Assembly: GCA_002730875.1 (NCBI GenBank)
Contig: PCBI01000015.1
Coordinates: forward strand, 186,001 to 250,000
From: Spirochaetaceae bacterium
GTDB taxonomy: Bacteria > Spirochaetota > Leptospiria > Leptospirales > Leptonemataceae
Length of the DNA stretch: 64,000 bases
Direction of reading: 5' to 3'
In this document: positions 18,166 to 27,553 of the stretch, piece by piece
Layout: each line of letters begins with the position of its first letter
Numbering within the stretch: the first letter of the stretch is position 1
Made by a program: the position numbers and the translations under genes
Notes under the pieces: generated by a model
The model's input: the letters and a program-made list of their open reading frames with translations, nothing else
Told to the model about the DNA's origin: nothing
The model's database searches: none

Positions 18166-18288
18166 TCGTGCCCTGACCGCAAGAACGTGTGCCGGGCTTC
18201 TGATTCTGCACCGGCAATGTAGATTCCCGTAGTTGGCGAAATCACTGGCAAATAAGCCTCCAGTTGTTTGAACAAAGAAAGAGTAATT

Positions 18289-20043
18289 ATGGCAAAACGA
18301 ATACCGGTAGTTGGCCTGGCCGGGCGAAGAAATGCAGGCAAATCATCCCTCTTTAATGCGCTTCTGGGCAAGAACAGGGCCCTAACCCATGAAACTCCGG
18401 GGCTTACCCGGGACATACTTCGCGGCGAAGTAAACCGCTACGGTATGCGATTTCACGTTCTGGATTTGCCGGGACTGGATCTGGAGCCGGAGCATGGTCT
18501 GGACGATGCAATACTGGCCCGGGCTCGGGAAAGTCTGAACACCGTGGACCTGCTCGTCTATTTGATGGAGCCGCCGGCGGCCGCGCCCTTTGATATAGAT
18601 TTCATTGAATGGCTTCGCAAAGAGAATCGTCCTCTGATTCTGGCGGTAAACAAGATCGATGCTCCGGAAAAGGAATCGGAAGTCTACGGGTTCTACGAAG
18701 ACGGATTGGATCCCATGCCGGTTTCGGCGGCCAGCAAGTACCATCTAAAGGATCTTTGCGAAGCGATTAAGGACAACCTGGAAAGCCGGGGAATCCGAGT
18801 TCCCCCGGCGGCGGAAAAGGATCCATCGCAGTTCAAGTCGGAGCCGCCCTGGAAAAGGAAGAAGAAAGCTTCGGCGGGCTCCGAAAAAGAAGACCTTGCC
18901 GATTCTGCGAACGCGGAACCCTCTGACGCTCCGAATCTAGCCGCGGATTCCCATGATGTCGGCGACGATGTAGGGGATCTGGACTCGAGGGATTCGCTGG
19001 AAGTGGTCTATGTTGCCGGACATTCCCGTTCGGACGATGAGGTCGAAGACGCCGAAGGACCAGAGGAAGACGACTTCTATAATGCGGACGAACCGTTGTT
19101 GGAAACCATGGAAGAGTCGAGTTCCTCCCTATCTCGAAGCCGTACCGGGAATGCTGGCGCCGGCGACTTGACCGAAGCAGAAATTGAAGATATCTGGCAA
19201 AAACGTCAAAGGAGCAAAGAAGCGCGGTCCACAACCATAAGCGATGATCGCAGTAGCGATTTACGCATCAGTCTCGTGGGTAAACAAAATGCCGGAAAGT
19301 CGTCGCTATTCAATCGACTGGTAAACGAGGAGTTGAGCCTGGTTTCCGATATTGCCGGAACGACGCGAGATACTCTGGATACCGTCTTTCGGTATCAGGG
19401 CAAGGCTATTCGAATTATTGATACAGCGGGCCTGAAGAAGCGAGGCGCCGTAAAAAACTCTACAGACTTCTATTCCATGCGACGGACATTGCGAGCCATG
19501 CAGGACAGCGAAGTGGTGATCCATCTAATCGACGGACTCAAAGGAATCAGCGACTACGATAAAAAGATCCAGGCTATGATCGCCCGATTTGCCAGACCCT
19601 GCGTGCTTGTGGTCAATAAGTGGGATGCGGTACCTGACAAGGATCATAAGACGCAGAAAAACTTCCTTCTGGATCTGAAGGCGGCCTTTCGGTTTCTGGA
19701 AAATGTGCCCGTTTTGTTTTCTTCTGCGCTCACCGGAAAGAACACCCTTAAGATTCTGGCAGAAGCGCTCAGCCTGAAAGAGAAATCCGCGTTTCGGGTG
19801 AGCACTTCGCAATTGAACGGTCGAATCAAAGTCTGGTTTCGGGACTGGCCCGGAAAAAATGCCGGGTTTCGGATTCTCTACGCTACTCAGCCAGATGCGA
19901 ATCCCCCGGTTTTTTTGTTCTTTATAAACGATAAGACCAAGATGCAGAAGGGCTTTCCCAGGTTTATCGAAAACAAGATTCGGCAGGACTTCCATTTGCA
20001 GGGCGTCCCCATTCGAGTGTTCTTCCGGGAGCGAAGCGGCTGA
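18289..20043 (+). CDS. der: Ribosome-assembly GTPase Der (EngA) with expanded acidic linker
   Basis: 584 residues from ATG 18289 (AAAGAAAGAG upstream); a TTG at 18268 would add seven. The first GTPase domain is at 1-170 (G1 GRRNAGKS, G3 DLPG, G4 NKID), the second at about 325-495 (GKQNAGKS, DTAG, NKWD) and the KH-like domain covers the last 90 residues. Der assists late 50S assembly. Usual Der proteins are about 440-490 residues with a short linker; here residues 171-324 form a linker of about 150 residues rich in Asp, Glu and Ser (for example DDEVEDAEGPEEDDFYNADEP). Both G1 loops have Ala where most have Val. The first G3 reads DLPG instead of DTPG. Confidence 0.94.
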   Translation: MAKRIPVVGLAGRRNAGKSSLFNALLGKNRALTHETPGLTRDILRGEVNRYGMRFHVLDLPGLDLEPEHGLDDAILARARESLNTVDLLVYLMEPPAAAPFDIDFIEWLRKENRPLILAVNKIDAPEKESEVYGFYEDGLDPMPVSAASKYHLKDLCEAIKDNLESRGIRVPPAAEKDPSQFKSEPPWKRKKKASAGSEKEDLADSANAEPSDAPNLAADSHDVGDDVGDLDSRDSLEVVYVAGHSRSDDEVEDAEGPEEDDFYNADEPLLETMEESSSSLSRSRTGNAGAGDLTEAEIEDIWQKRQRSKEARSTTISDDRSSDLRISLVGKQNAGKSSLFNRLVNEELSLVSDIAGTTRDTLDTVFRYQGKAIRIIDTAGLKKRGAVKNSTDFYSMRRTLRAMQDSEVVIHLIDGLKGISDYDKKIQAMIARFARPCVLVVNKWDAVPDKDHKTQKNFLLDLKAAFRFLENVPVLFSSALTGKNTLKILAEALSLKEKSAFRVSTSQLNGRIKVWFRDWPGKNAGFRILYATQPDANPPVFLFFINDKTKMQKGFPRFIENKIRQDFHLQGVPIRVFFRERSG

Positions 20044-20636
20044 TGGACTCGTATTACGATTTAGTAGAACAGACCGAAGACGTAACGCCGGAGTATAAGA
20101 CCGAAACCGGGGAGTGGTTTCTGGATATGTATCCGGCACAGAAAGCGGTGGATTTGTATCACTGGCTTTATCTGGGGGAATTCGGTTATGGCGGCGAGGC
20201 TCCGTCCTCGGCTCTGGATCAGCTTACCGAGGACATTCGCATCGCCCGCTTCAATCCGCCCAAATATCACGGAGTCTGGGAACCCCTGGGCCTGGCCGGT
20301 CGGTTACTGAAAATCAACCTCGTGGCCTATTCCGACGCTGGTTGCCCCTTGCCCCGACTCATCCATTTGTCCGAGCGAGTGAAGGAATTGCGCCCCAACA
20401 GCCTTCGATTCAAGGGTGACTGGAATTTCATGAAAACAATCGTGGTTCCTGGAATGGAGCTTACCCTGGATCAGATTCATCAATTCGAAAATCAGATTCC
20501 GTTGCATATGACGCCTTACATGGGCTTTACCGAAGAATTCGAGCGCGTGTACGGCCAGGCATTTAGGATCGTTCCTCGAAAGTCTTTCTTCCAATACTTT
20601 CCGGAGTTTCAGGATGACAAATTTAGCCGCCACTGA
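20043..20636 (+). CDS. Hypothetical protein between der and mtnA
   Basis: 197 residues, no signal peptide, no membrane segment. Its ATG overlaps the der stop (TGATG), and its last 23 bases overlap mtnA, so it is almost certainly a real, co-translated gene. The sequence is rich in aromatic residues (WFLDMYPAQKAVDLYHWLYLGEFGYGG) and has two short conserved-looking stretches, AYSDAGCPLPRLIHLSERV and FRIVPRKSFFQYFPEF. I do not recognise a family. Its position suggests a soluble role, possibly linked to translation or methionine salvage, but this is only context. Confidence 0.72.
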   Translation: MDSYYDLVEQTEDVTPEYKTETGEWFLDMYPAQKAVDLYHWLYLGEFGYGGEAPSSALDQLTEDIRIARFNPPKYHGVWEPLGLAGRLLKINLVAYSDAGCPLPRLIHLSERVKELRPNSLRFKGDWNFMKTIVVPGMELTLDQIHQFENQIPLHMTPYMGFTEEFERVYGQAFRIVPRKSFFQYFPEFQDDKFSRH

Positions 20637-21720
20637 GATCCCCCGTGCCTTTTTCTGGAAAGGCGACCATCTATTGCTCCTGGATCAGACCCGACTGCCC
20701 CTGGATCAGGAATGGTTGCGACTTACGGATCTACAAGGAGTGGCAGAAGCGATCAAGATGCTTCGTGTTCGCGGGGCCCCCGCTATCGGCGTGGCGGCCG
20801 CCTATGGAGCGGTACTCGAAATACGTCGACTTCAGGAAAGTGGAAGCGGCGATTCGCTGGATTTGCCCGATCCCTGGCTTGCGAGCTTCCGACAAATCAC
20901 CCGGGCCTTGCGCGCCACCAGGCCTACGGCCGTTAACCTTTTTCACTGCATGGATCGGATGGACCGGGTGGCCGGTCTTTTCGTGGACCATGCCAAATCG
21001 GATAACTCTGGGATTTTTTTCGATAGCGAACTTGCTGCGCAACGGATGGAAGAAGAGGCTGCGGCCATCCATAGAGAAGACGAAGAGCTCTGTCAGAAGA
21101 TGGGCGATTTTGGTTCGCAACTGATTGAGGATGGCGCCCGGATCCTTACTCACTGTAACACCGGAGCTATTGCAACCGGCGGTCTGGGTACGGCCCTGGG
21201 GGCCATCTACAACGCTCATCTTTCGGGGAAAAAGATCCAGGTGTATGCGGATGAAACCCGGCCATTGCTGCAAGGCGGCCGGATCACTGCCTGGGAGCTG
21301 TTTCAAGCAGGTATTCCGGTTAAGCTAATCACAGACAGTATGGCCGCCTCGGTGATGGCCGACGGCAAAGTGGATTTGATCATGGTGGGCGCCGATCGCA
21401 TTGCTTCCAATGGCGATACGGCCAACAAGATAGGTACAATGGGACTGGCCGTGCTGGCCAGGCACTTTGGCATTCCCATGTATGTTGTGGCGCCTACTAC
21501 AACCCTGGATCCTTCTATGCAGAGCGGAAGCGAAATCGAAATCGAAGAACGAAACCCGGATGAAGTCCGCAGGTTTCAGGGAAGCTTCAGCGCGCCTCCG
21601 GAAGTGGACGTATACAACCCGGCTTTCGACGTGACTCCAGGAAGTCTGATCAGCGCCATCGTAACCGAGCGTGGGATTCACCGACCGCCGTATAATTTCG
21701 CCGAACTGATGAAGGGTTAG
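20614..21720 (+). CDS. mtnA: S-methyl-5-thioribose-1-phosphate isomerase
   Basis: 368 residues, full length. The enzyme converts methylthioribose-1-phosphate to methylthioribulose-1-phosphate in methionine salvage. The family motifs are present: RGAPAIGVAAAYG, HCNTGAIATGGLGTALG with the catalytic Cys181, DETRPLLQGGRITAWEL, and VGADRIASNGDTANKIGT with the catalytic Asp261. The close relatives eIF2B-alpha/beta/delta lack this set. No other salvage gene is nearby. The gene overlaps the upstream orphan by 23 bases and converges on the CCA-adding enzyme gene. Confidence 0.95.
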   Translation: MTNLAATEIPRAFFWKGDHLLLLDQTRLPLDQEWLRLTDLQGVAEAIKMLRVRGAPAIGVAAAYGAVLEIRRLQESGSGDSLDLPDPWLASFRQITRALRATRPTAVNLFHCMDRMDRVAGLFVDHAKSDNSGIFFDSELAAQRMEEEAAAIHREDEELCQKMGDFGSQLIEDGARILTHCNTGAIATGGLGTALGAIYNAHLSGKKIQVYADETRPLLQGGRITAWELFQAGIPVKLITDSMAASVMADGKVDLIMVGADRIASNGDTANKIGTMGLAVLARHFGIPMYVVAPTTTLDPSMQSGSEIEIEERNPDEVRRFQGSFSAPPEVDVYNPAFDVTPGSLISAIVTERGIHRPPYNFAELMKG

Positions 21721-21835
21721 TCGAGATCAATTCCGGCCAAGAGCGGGCAGGGTAATCCAAGGAGGGCTGGCGGTGTATTCCCGGATGAATGGACCGCTGC
21801 AACGGCGAGTCTTCCTGCTCTGGCCGGACATCGCT

Positions 21836-23245
21836 CTACGTATGGCTTACCAGAGCCAGAAGTCCTTCCCGGGAGTTTCGGGTCGGTTCCTGCCAGACTG
21901 TCTCAAGACATAGTAATAGCTTATCGCCCACTTCCTTCCCCGTGATGCCCCGTTCCATTAGATCCTTGCCTCCGATGGCCAGATCTTTGATGCGAAACGG
22001 TTCGTTTTCATAGCTCTGCACGAATTGTTGCATCCGTTTCGTGAACAGAATTCCGGGGAGCGGAGAAGGGAACTCTTCCAGGGCTACCTTCCATACATTC
22101 AGAAAACTGTGCAGTCGGTGGCTCAGTAGCTTTTCCAGATCAAATAATGTGGAGCGAATTTCAAATCCGGTATGGGCGTCCTCGCGCATCTGTGGTATGC
22201 TTCCTTCTTCGATGGACAGGGAGCCCGGAGCCATCTCGCCGTCTGCGGCGGCGAGTTTCTGAGCGGATTGCAGTAACCTCTGGCATCCCTGAAAACAACT
22301 GATTGTATGGTTGGGAAATTTCCAGCGTCTCAGGAGCATACCCGCTTGCTCTGGAGATAGATCGGGCAATCCACTTCGTAGCCATAGAAAGATTCGAATA
22401 TCCACGAACCAGTCCATGCCATCCTCCAGACCCTGGATTCTGTCCTTGAACCTTTCCAGTTGCGCTTCCCGTCCATGCAGCAAGCTTTCTGTCCGGACAC
22501 TTTCAACAGAGACTTCCATTTGAGCCCGATTCAGAAAAATTCGAAGCAGACCGCTGGTTCTTAGTTTTTCCAGCATAAGCGAAGGATCGGGACTCTTGAA
22601 GCCTTTACGCAGTTCGTCGGTGAATCGTTCAATAGCTACCAACGCGGTTCGATCCTGGACATCGGGTTCGGAAATGGCCTTCTCGGTTACGGCTTCCAGA
22701 GAAAAGCCCAGTGTAGACAAGAAGCGGCAGGCGCGAATCGGCCGAAGTCCGTCTTCGTAAAATCGGTCCCGGGGCGCTCCAATAGTTCTAATCAGTCCAT
22801 CCTCCAGGTCCTGCAAACCGCCATGTTCATCGATTAGATCGCCGGAAATCGGGTCATAGGCCAGGGCATTTACCGTGAAGTCCCGGCGGCATAGATCCTC
22901 GGAAAGGGATTGTCCAAAAGCCACCTGATCCGGTCGTCGGCCGTCGGAATAGGTGCCCTCGGTTCGGTAGGTAGTTAACTCCAGGGATTGACCAAATAGT
23001 CGGACTGTAATCGTTCCATGCTCAATGCCGGTGGGGATGGTTTTCTTGAAGAGCTTCCGGGATTGCTCGGGATGGGCGTTGCTGGTCAGGTCCAGATCCT
23101 TCACCGATCGTCCCAGGAGAAGGTCTCGAACGCAACCGCCGACCAGATAGCATTCGAAACCCGCATTTTTCATGGTTCGGGCGGCCTCCAATACGGCCTT
23201 CCTTTGCGAATCATCCAGGGGCTTTAGTAGATCCGAGTATTGCAT
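21836..23245 (-). CDS. CCA tRNA nucleotidyltransferase / poly(A) polymerase family protein
   Basis: 469 residues, class II nucleotidyltransferase. YLVGGCVRDLLLGRSVKDLDL carries the glycine-rich loop and the metal-binding Asp-x-Asp; CRRDFTVNALAYDP and RFYEDGLRPIRACRF are the next conserved blocks. The family adds CCA to tRNA 3' ends, or A tails in the PcnB branch; I cannot separate the two by eye, so no symbol is given. It is divergent from sucC with 75 bases between starts, a space that holds a small palindrome. Confidence 0.9.
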   Translation of the reverse strand: MQYSDLLKPLDDSQRKAVLEAARTMKNAGFECYLVGGCVRDLLLGRSVKDLDLTSNAHPEQSRKLFKKTIPTGIEHGTITVRLFGQSLELTTYRTEGTYSDGRRPDQVAFGQSLSEDLCRRDFTVNALAYDPISGDLIDEHGGLQDLEDGLIRTIGAPRDRFYEDGLRPIRACRFLSTLGFSLEAVTEKAISEPDVQDRTALVAIERFTDELRKGFKSPDPSLMLEKLRTSGLLRIFLNRAQMEVSVESVRTESLLHGREAQLERFKDRIQGLEDGMDWFVDIRIFLWLRSGLPDLSPEQAGMLLRRWKFPNHTISCFQGCQRLLQSAQKLAAADGEMAPGSLSIEEGSIPQMREDAHTGFEIRSTLFDLEKLLSHRLHSFLNVWKVALEEFPSPLPGILFTKRMQQFVQSYENEPFRIKDLAIGGKDLMERGITGKEVGDKLLLCLETVWQEPTRNSREGLLALVSHT

Positions 23246-23260
23246 GGCTAAAAACGGTTT

Positions 23261-23276
23261 TCAAGGACCCCCTTGA
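23261..23276. promoter_or_regulatory. Small palindrome between the CCA-enzyme gene and sucC
   Basis: TCAAGG and CCTTGA form perfect six-base arms around ACCC, between the divergent starts at 23245 and 23321. It might be an operator or a leader hairpin for sucC, but short arms of this kind can occur by chance. Confidence 0.3.
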
Positions 23277-23320
23277 GGGAAATCCTGTCCAGAAATTCTT
23301 ATTATCCAGGAGAAGCGTGG

Positions 23321-24529
23321 ATGAAGCTTCATGAGTATCAAGCCAAGCAATTACTAAAGCGTCATGGTGTAAAGGTTCAGGACGGCAAGGTCGTGGACAA
23401 AGCGGAAGATATAGGCGCTGCCTATGAATCCCTGGGCGGCGGCGTTATCGCTGTAAAATCCCAGGTACATGCTGGAGGACGGGGAAAGGGCGTTCTCTAT
23501 GATGGACCGGACCCGCACAAGGATTCCAAGATCCAGGAAGGCGGGGTTAAGGTAGCCAAAAGCAAAGAAGAAGCGGTGGAGTTCGGCTCCAAAATGCTGG
23601 GTAACTATCTCGTAACCCATCAGACCGGGGGCACCGGTAAGCAAGTCCACAAGATATTCCTGGAGAAAGGAACCGACATTGCTCGCGAACTGTATCTGAG
23701 TATTCTGCACGATCGCGCGTTGAACAAACCCATCGTAATGTGCTCTACTGAAGGCGGTATGGACATCGAAGAAGTGGCTGAGAAGACTCCGGAAAAAATC
23801 ATCAAAGTCCCGGTAGAGCCCGCCATCGGACTACAGCCCTGGCAGGCGCGGGAGATTTTGTTCGCTTTTGGTCTGCCCAAAGAATCCCTGAAGCAGGGAG
23901 TTCCCTTCCTGCTTTCGCTGTGGAAAGCCTACGACGAAGAAGACTCTTCCATGCTGGAAATCAATCCGCTGGTTGTCGAGAAGTCCGGCGAACTGGTAGC
24001 GCTGGACTGCAAGTTCAGCTACGATGAGAACGCCATGTTCCGTCATCCAGAGGCGGCAGAGATGCGCGACATTACCGAAGAGAATCCCATCGAAGTTAGA
24101 GCGGCTGAATTCAATCTGAACTATGTGCATCTGGATGGAAACGTAGGATGTATGGTAAACGGAGCCGGTCTGGCCATGGCTACCATGGACCTGGTAAAGC
24201 TGGCCGGAGCCGAGCCTGCAAACTTCCTGGACGTAGGCGGTGGAGCCAACCCAACCACTGTAGCCAACGGATTTCGCATTATCCTGGAAGATCCGAACGT
24301 TAAGGCGATTTTCGTAAACATTTTCGGCGGCATCGTACAGTGCGACCGTGTGGCCAACGGAATCGTCCAGGCCGCGCAGGAAGTGCAGATTGGCGTACCG
24401 TTGATCGTACGACTGAAAGGAACCAACGCAGAACTTGCCCGGGAAATTCTGCAGAAGTCAGGACTGCCCATTACAGTGGCAGAAGAACTGAGCGATTCGG
24501 CCGAGAAGGTGGCGGCCGCTGTTAAGTAG
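23321..24529 (+). CDS. sucC: Succinyl-CoA ligase (ADP-forming) beta subunit
   Basis: 402 residues. ATG 23321 follows AGGAGAAG at 23308-23315; an upstream in-frame start at 23273 would only add unrelated residues. The [17 protein letters not shown] start, the ATP-grasp core ([13 protein letters not shown]) and the C-terminal CoA-ligase half ([12 protein letters not shown]...LDVGGGA...[11 protein letters not shown]) are all present. It makes succinate and ATP from succinyl-CoA in the TCA cycle together with SucD, encoded 48 bases downstream. Confidence 0.97.
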   Translation: MKLHEYQAKQLLKRHGVKVQDGKVVDKAEDIGAAYESLGGGVIAVKSQVHAGGRGKGVLYDGPDPHKDSKIQEGGVKVAKSKEEAVEFGSKMLGNYLVTHQTGGTGKQVHKIFLEKGTDIARELYLSILHDRALNKPIVMCSTEGGMDIEEVAEKTPEKIIKVPVEPAIGLQPWQAREILFAFGLPKESLKQGVPFLLSLWKAYDEEDSSMLEINPLVVEKSGELVALDCKFSYDENAMFRHPEAAEMRDITEENPIEVRAAEFNLNYVHLDGNVGCMVNGAGLAMATMDLVKLAGAEPANFLDVGGGANPTTVANGFRIILEDPNVKAIFVNIFGGIVQCDRVANGIVQAAQEVQIGVPLIVRLKGTNAELAREILQKSGLPITVAEELSDSAEKVAAAVK

Positions 24530-24577
24530 ACTTCCGGTCGGGAAGCGAAAACAGTTTCAGTATCAGAGGAGATTATA

Positions 24578-25453
24578 ATGGCAGTATTAGTAACAGACGA
24601 TACCAGAGTGGTAGTACAGGGAATCACGGGTAAGGAAGGTTCCTTTCACACAGAACAAATGATCGAATACGGCACCAAAGTCGTGGCCGGGGTGACTCCA
24701 GGTAGAGGAGGGCAGCAGTTCGGACCAGGAGTGCCTATCTTCAATACGCTGAGAGAAGCAAAAGAAATCGAAGGCGCCAATGCGGCGGTGATTTTTGTTC
24801 CTCCTCCCTTCGCGGCGGATGCAATTCTCGAAGCGGTGGGCGCCGAGATCGAACTCTGTGTTTGCATTACCGAGGGAATCCCGGTACGGGACATGGCTCG
24901 CGTATACACCGTGCTTCAAAACTCCCAAACTCGGCTAATCGGCCCGAACTGCCCAGGCGTTATCTCTCCGGGCAAAGGCAAGATTGGCATCATGCCAGCT
25001 AGCATCCACAAGCCCGGAAACATCGGCGTTGTATCCAGAAGTGGAACTCTGACTTACGAAACCGTAGGTCAGCTTTCTCTCGTAGGTTTGGGACAGAGCA
25101 CCTGTATTGGCATCGGCGGCGACCCGGTAATCGGAACCAAGCATAAGGATGCCATTCAGCTACTGAACGACGATCCGGACACCGAAGGCATCATCATGAT
25201 CGGCGAAATCGGCGGAACTGACGAAGAAGACGCTGCCGAATGGGTGAAAGATAACGTGAAGAAGCCTATGGTGGGCTTCATTGCCGGCCAGACCGCTCCT
25301 CCGGGAAAGCGAATGGGCCATGCAGGCGCCATCATTTCCGGCGGTAAGGGAACGGCTCAGTCCAAGATGGAAGCCATGACCGCCGCGGGCATCGCTGTTG
25401 TGCAGTCGCCGGCAGACATTGGCGCCAAGATGAAAGAGCTTCTGGGCAAATAA
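24578..25453 (+). CDS. sucD: Succinyl-CoA ligase (ADP-forming) alpha subunit
   Basis: 291 residues, preceded by [36 protein letters not shown] is the CoA-binding N-terminus, and [17 protein letters not shown] carries the phosphorylated His248. It forms the TCA-cycle enzyme with SucC. A hairpin that looks like an intrinsic terminator follows at 25554-25583. Confidence 0.97.
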   Translation: MAVLVTDDTRVVVQGITGKEGSFHTEQMIEYGTKVVAGVTPGRGGQQFGPGVPIFNTLREAKEIEGANAAVIFVPPPFAADAILEAVGAEIELCVCITEGIPVRDMARVYTVLQNSQTRLIGPNCPGVISPGKGKIGIMPASIHKPGNIGVVSRSGTLTYETVGQLSLVGLGQSTCIGIGGDPVIGTKHKDAIQLLNDDPDTEGIIMIGEIGGTDEEDAAEWVKDNVKKPMVGFIAGQTAPPGKRMGHAGAIISGGKGTAQSKMEAMTAAGIAVVQSPADIGAKMKELLGK

Positions 25454-25553
25454 TCTGTTTAGGTTAGACGTGAAGAAATCGTTCGGCTTACGAATGCCGT
25501 AGTCCGCACGTTTCACGGATCATGCTGCTGACCCCAGCATTCGAAAAAGTCAG

Positions 25554-25583
25554 GAAGGCCGGCGAAACCGTCGGCCTTTCTTG
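25554..25583 (+). terminator. Probable intrinsic terminator after sucCD
   Basis: AAGGCCGGCG (25555-25564) pairs with CGTCGGCCTT (25569-25578) around the loop AAAC, one wobble pair, then TTCTTG. The stem is strong; the T-run is short, so efficiency is uncertain. Apart from this hairpin and the palindrome at 25769, I see nothing in the 351 bases between sucD and the next gene. Confidence 0.65.
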
Positions 25584-25768
25584 CGTCTGTAGGCAGCTTC
25601 AGGTGCCGGAAATGAAGCGGCTCTCGCAATCTGGTGTCCCGCTCCGATCCTGGATCTGTCTTCGCCCTACGTGGGAGAATTGGACCTGAAGCGAGGTGCC
25701 TGGCATAGGATTCCCGGAACAGGATTCCCGGAACCGAATGGACGCATCTACATCTACTGACAGAAAAG

Positions 25769-25785
25769 TGTTGACACTGACAACA
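25769..25785. promoter_or_regulatory. 17-bp near-perfect palindrome, putative operator
   Basis: TGTTGACACTGACAACA reads almost the same on both strands: 14 of 17 positions are symmetric (the centre and one mismatched pair differ). It ends 19 bases before the ATG of the FAD oxidoreductase gene, where a repressor would block transcription or translation. The size and symmetry are like operators of TetR-type regulators; no such regulator gene is in the window. Confidence 0.5.
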
Positions 25786-25804
25786 TTTTATCCGCAGCTT
25801 GGGT

Positions 25805-27448
25805 ATGAGCGAATCGCCAGGATCTGAATCCAATACCGAAGCAAGAAATACCCGGCCCGGGACTAAATTCGGTACCGCCGCCAGCGCTACCTCCAATCAT
25901 TACGATGCAATAGTCATTGGTTCTGGCATTGGCGGTCTTACCACAGCTTCCATATTGTCACGCATTGCCGGCAAACGAGTACTTCTGTTGGAACGTCATT
26001 TCAAGGTGGGAGGGTTTACACATGTATTCAAGCGAAAGGACTACATGTGGGATGTGGGGATTCACTACATAGGCGGTATGCAGGAAGGCTCCATGCTTCG
26101 AAACCTGATCAATTGGCTTACCGAAGGCAATCTGAAATGGAATAAGATGGGCGAGCCGTTCGAGAAGTTCGTGTATCCCGACCTAACAATCCCGGTGCAC
26201 AGCCCGGAGGAGCGTTTCAGAGAAACCCTGAAAGAGAAGTGGCCGGAAGAAGGGAAAGGGATTGACCGTTACTTTTCGGATGTTAAAGCCACGGCCGGCT
26301 GGTTTGGTCGGCACGTAACTCTAAAGGCCATGCCATCCTTTCTGGAGAAGCTCAGCTCGCCCATTGAGATTCCTGGCCGTCACGGGGCCTTAATGACAAC
26401 AAAGGAGTACCTGGAGCATCGCTTTAAGAGCCCGGAGCTTAGAGCGGTAGTGGCCAGTCAATGGGGAGATTACGGACTGCCTCCGTCGCAAAGCGCATTC
26501 GTAATCCATTCCTTGATTGTCGCTCATTATCTGGATGGCGGATTCTATCCGGTGGGCGGTTCAGGAAACATTGCAAAGTATATAATGCCGAAGATTCAAG
26601 AGAACGGCGGAAAATGCCTTCTTTATCATGATGTGAAGGAAATACTTCTGGATGATGGTCGGGCCGTGGGAGTGCGAGCCGAGCACACTTCGGGTAAAAC
26701 CCACGAAATGGTGGAGTTCTATGCTCCGGTGATTGTCAGCGATGCTGGAATGAAAAACACACTCACAAGGATGGTTCCCGAGTCTTTTCGAATTCCGTTT
26801 CGAAAGGAACTGGCAGAATTCAGTCAGGGAACCAGCAACGTTACGCTGTACCTGGGATTAAAGGACAGTCCCGAAAGGGCAGGCATTCAGGGCGAGAATT
26901 ACTGGGCCTATCGCTCCTTTGATCACGAGGAAAACTACAATCGGCGAAACGAGCTTCTTGAAGGACGGGCTTCGGGGTTTTACGCATCCTTTCCTTCGCT
27001 AAAGGATCCGGACGCTTCCAGTCATACGGCGGAGATAATCAGCTTTGTGGACTACGCTCCGTTTGAGCCCTGGAAGGAAAAGGAATGGAAGAATCGCGGC
27101 GACGACTATCAGTCATTAAAAGATCGAATTACGAAAGCGCTTATTGATCGAAGCAAGGAGGTGCTTCCTGGATTGGCGGACCTTATCGATTACACCGAGC
27201 TTTCCACTCCTGTAACAAATGAGCACTTTAGCGGACACCCGGCCGGAAGCATCTATGGCCTGGTTTGTTCGCCGGAAAGATTCAAAAAGGAATGGATTGG
27301 CATAAGAACACCCGTGGACGGTCTTTTTATCACCGGAGCCGATGCCAGTTCCCCCGGATTCGCAGGAGCGATGATGGGCGGATTCGGATGCGCCAGCCAG
27401 GTGATGGGACTCAAAGGAATGATGCGACTCTTCAAAGAGATGAAATAG
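25805..27448 (+). CDS. FAD-dependent oxidoreductase, phytoene desaturase / retinol saturase family
   Basis: About 547 residues. After a short polar N-terminus comes the dinucleotide-binding fold YDAIVIGSGIGGLTTASILSRIAGKRVLLLERHFKVGGFTHVF. Further family marks are VGIHYIGGM, FYPVGGSGNIAKYIMPKIQENGGK and the C-terminal FAD block GLFITGADASSPGFAGAMMGGFGCASQVM. This is the CrtI/all-trans-retinol-saturase superfamily, which saturates or desaturates polyene or other lipid chains. There are no carotenoid genes beside it, so the substrate is open. The palindrome just upstream suggests its own regulation. Confidence 0.87.
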   Translation: MSESPGSESNTEARNTRPGTKFGTAASATSNHYDAIVIGSGIGGLTTASILSRIAGKRVLLLERHFKVGGFTHVFKRKDYMWDVGIHYIGGMQEGSMLRNLINWLTEGNLKWNKMGEPFEKFVYPDLTIPVHSPEERFRETLKEKWPEEGKGIDRYFSDVKATAGWFGRHVTLKAMPSFLEKLSSPIEIPGRHGALMTTKEYLEHRFKSPELRAVVASQWGDYGLPPSQSAFVIHSLIVAHYLDGGFYPVGGSGNIAKYIMPKIQENGGKCLLYHDVKEILLDDGRAVGVRAEHTSGKTHEMVEFYAPVIVSDAGMKNTLTRMVPESFRIPFRKELAEFSQGTSNVTLYLGLKDSPERAGIQGENYWAYRSFDHEENYNRRNELLEGRASGFYASFPSLKDPDASSHTAEIISFVDYAPFEPWKEKEWKNRGDDYQSLKDRITKALIDRSKEVLPGLADLIDYTELSTPVTNEHFSGHPAGSIYGLVCSPERFKKEWIGIRTPVDGLFITGADASSPGFAGAMMGGFGCASQVMGLKGMMRLFKEMK

Positions 27449-27553
27449 TGTCATTCGAGCGGCAATCGCTGTTCAGGACCTGGTTGAATACTGAGCTATA
27501 GTTCCCGGCAAAAACCTCTTTGACAACGCAAAAAAACCGCTGTCGACTCGGAT

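Noticed and set aside
25508-25521. Half of a parS-like sequence (GTTTCACG)
   Set aside because: The second half of the palindrome is missing; the same is true at about 60604, inside lysA.
25771-25799. TTGACA as a -35 promoter box for the FAD oxidoreductase
   Set aside because: No -10 box at a spacing of 16-18; the bases are better explained by the palindrome.
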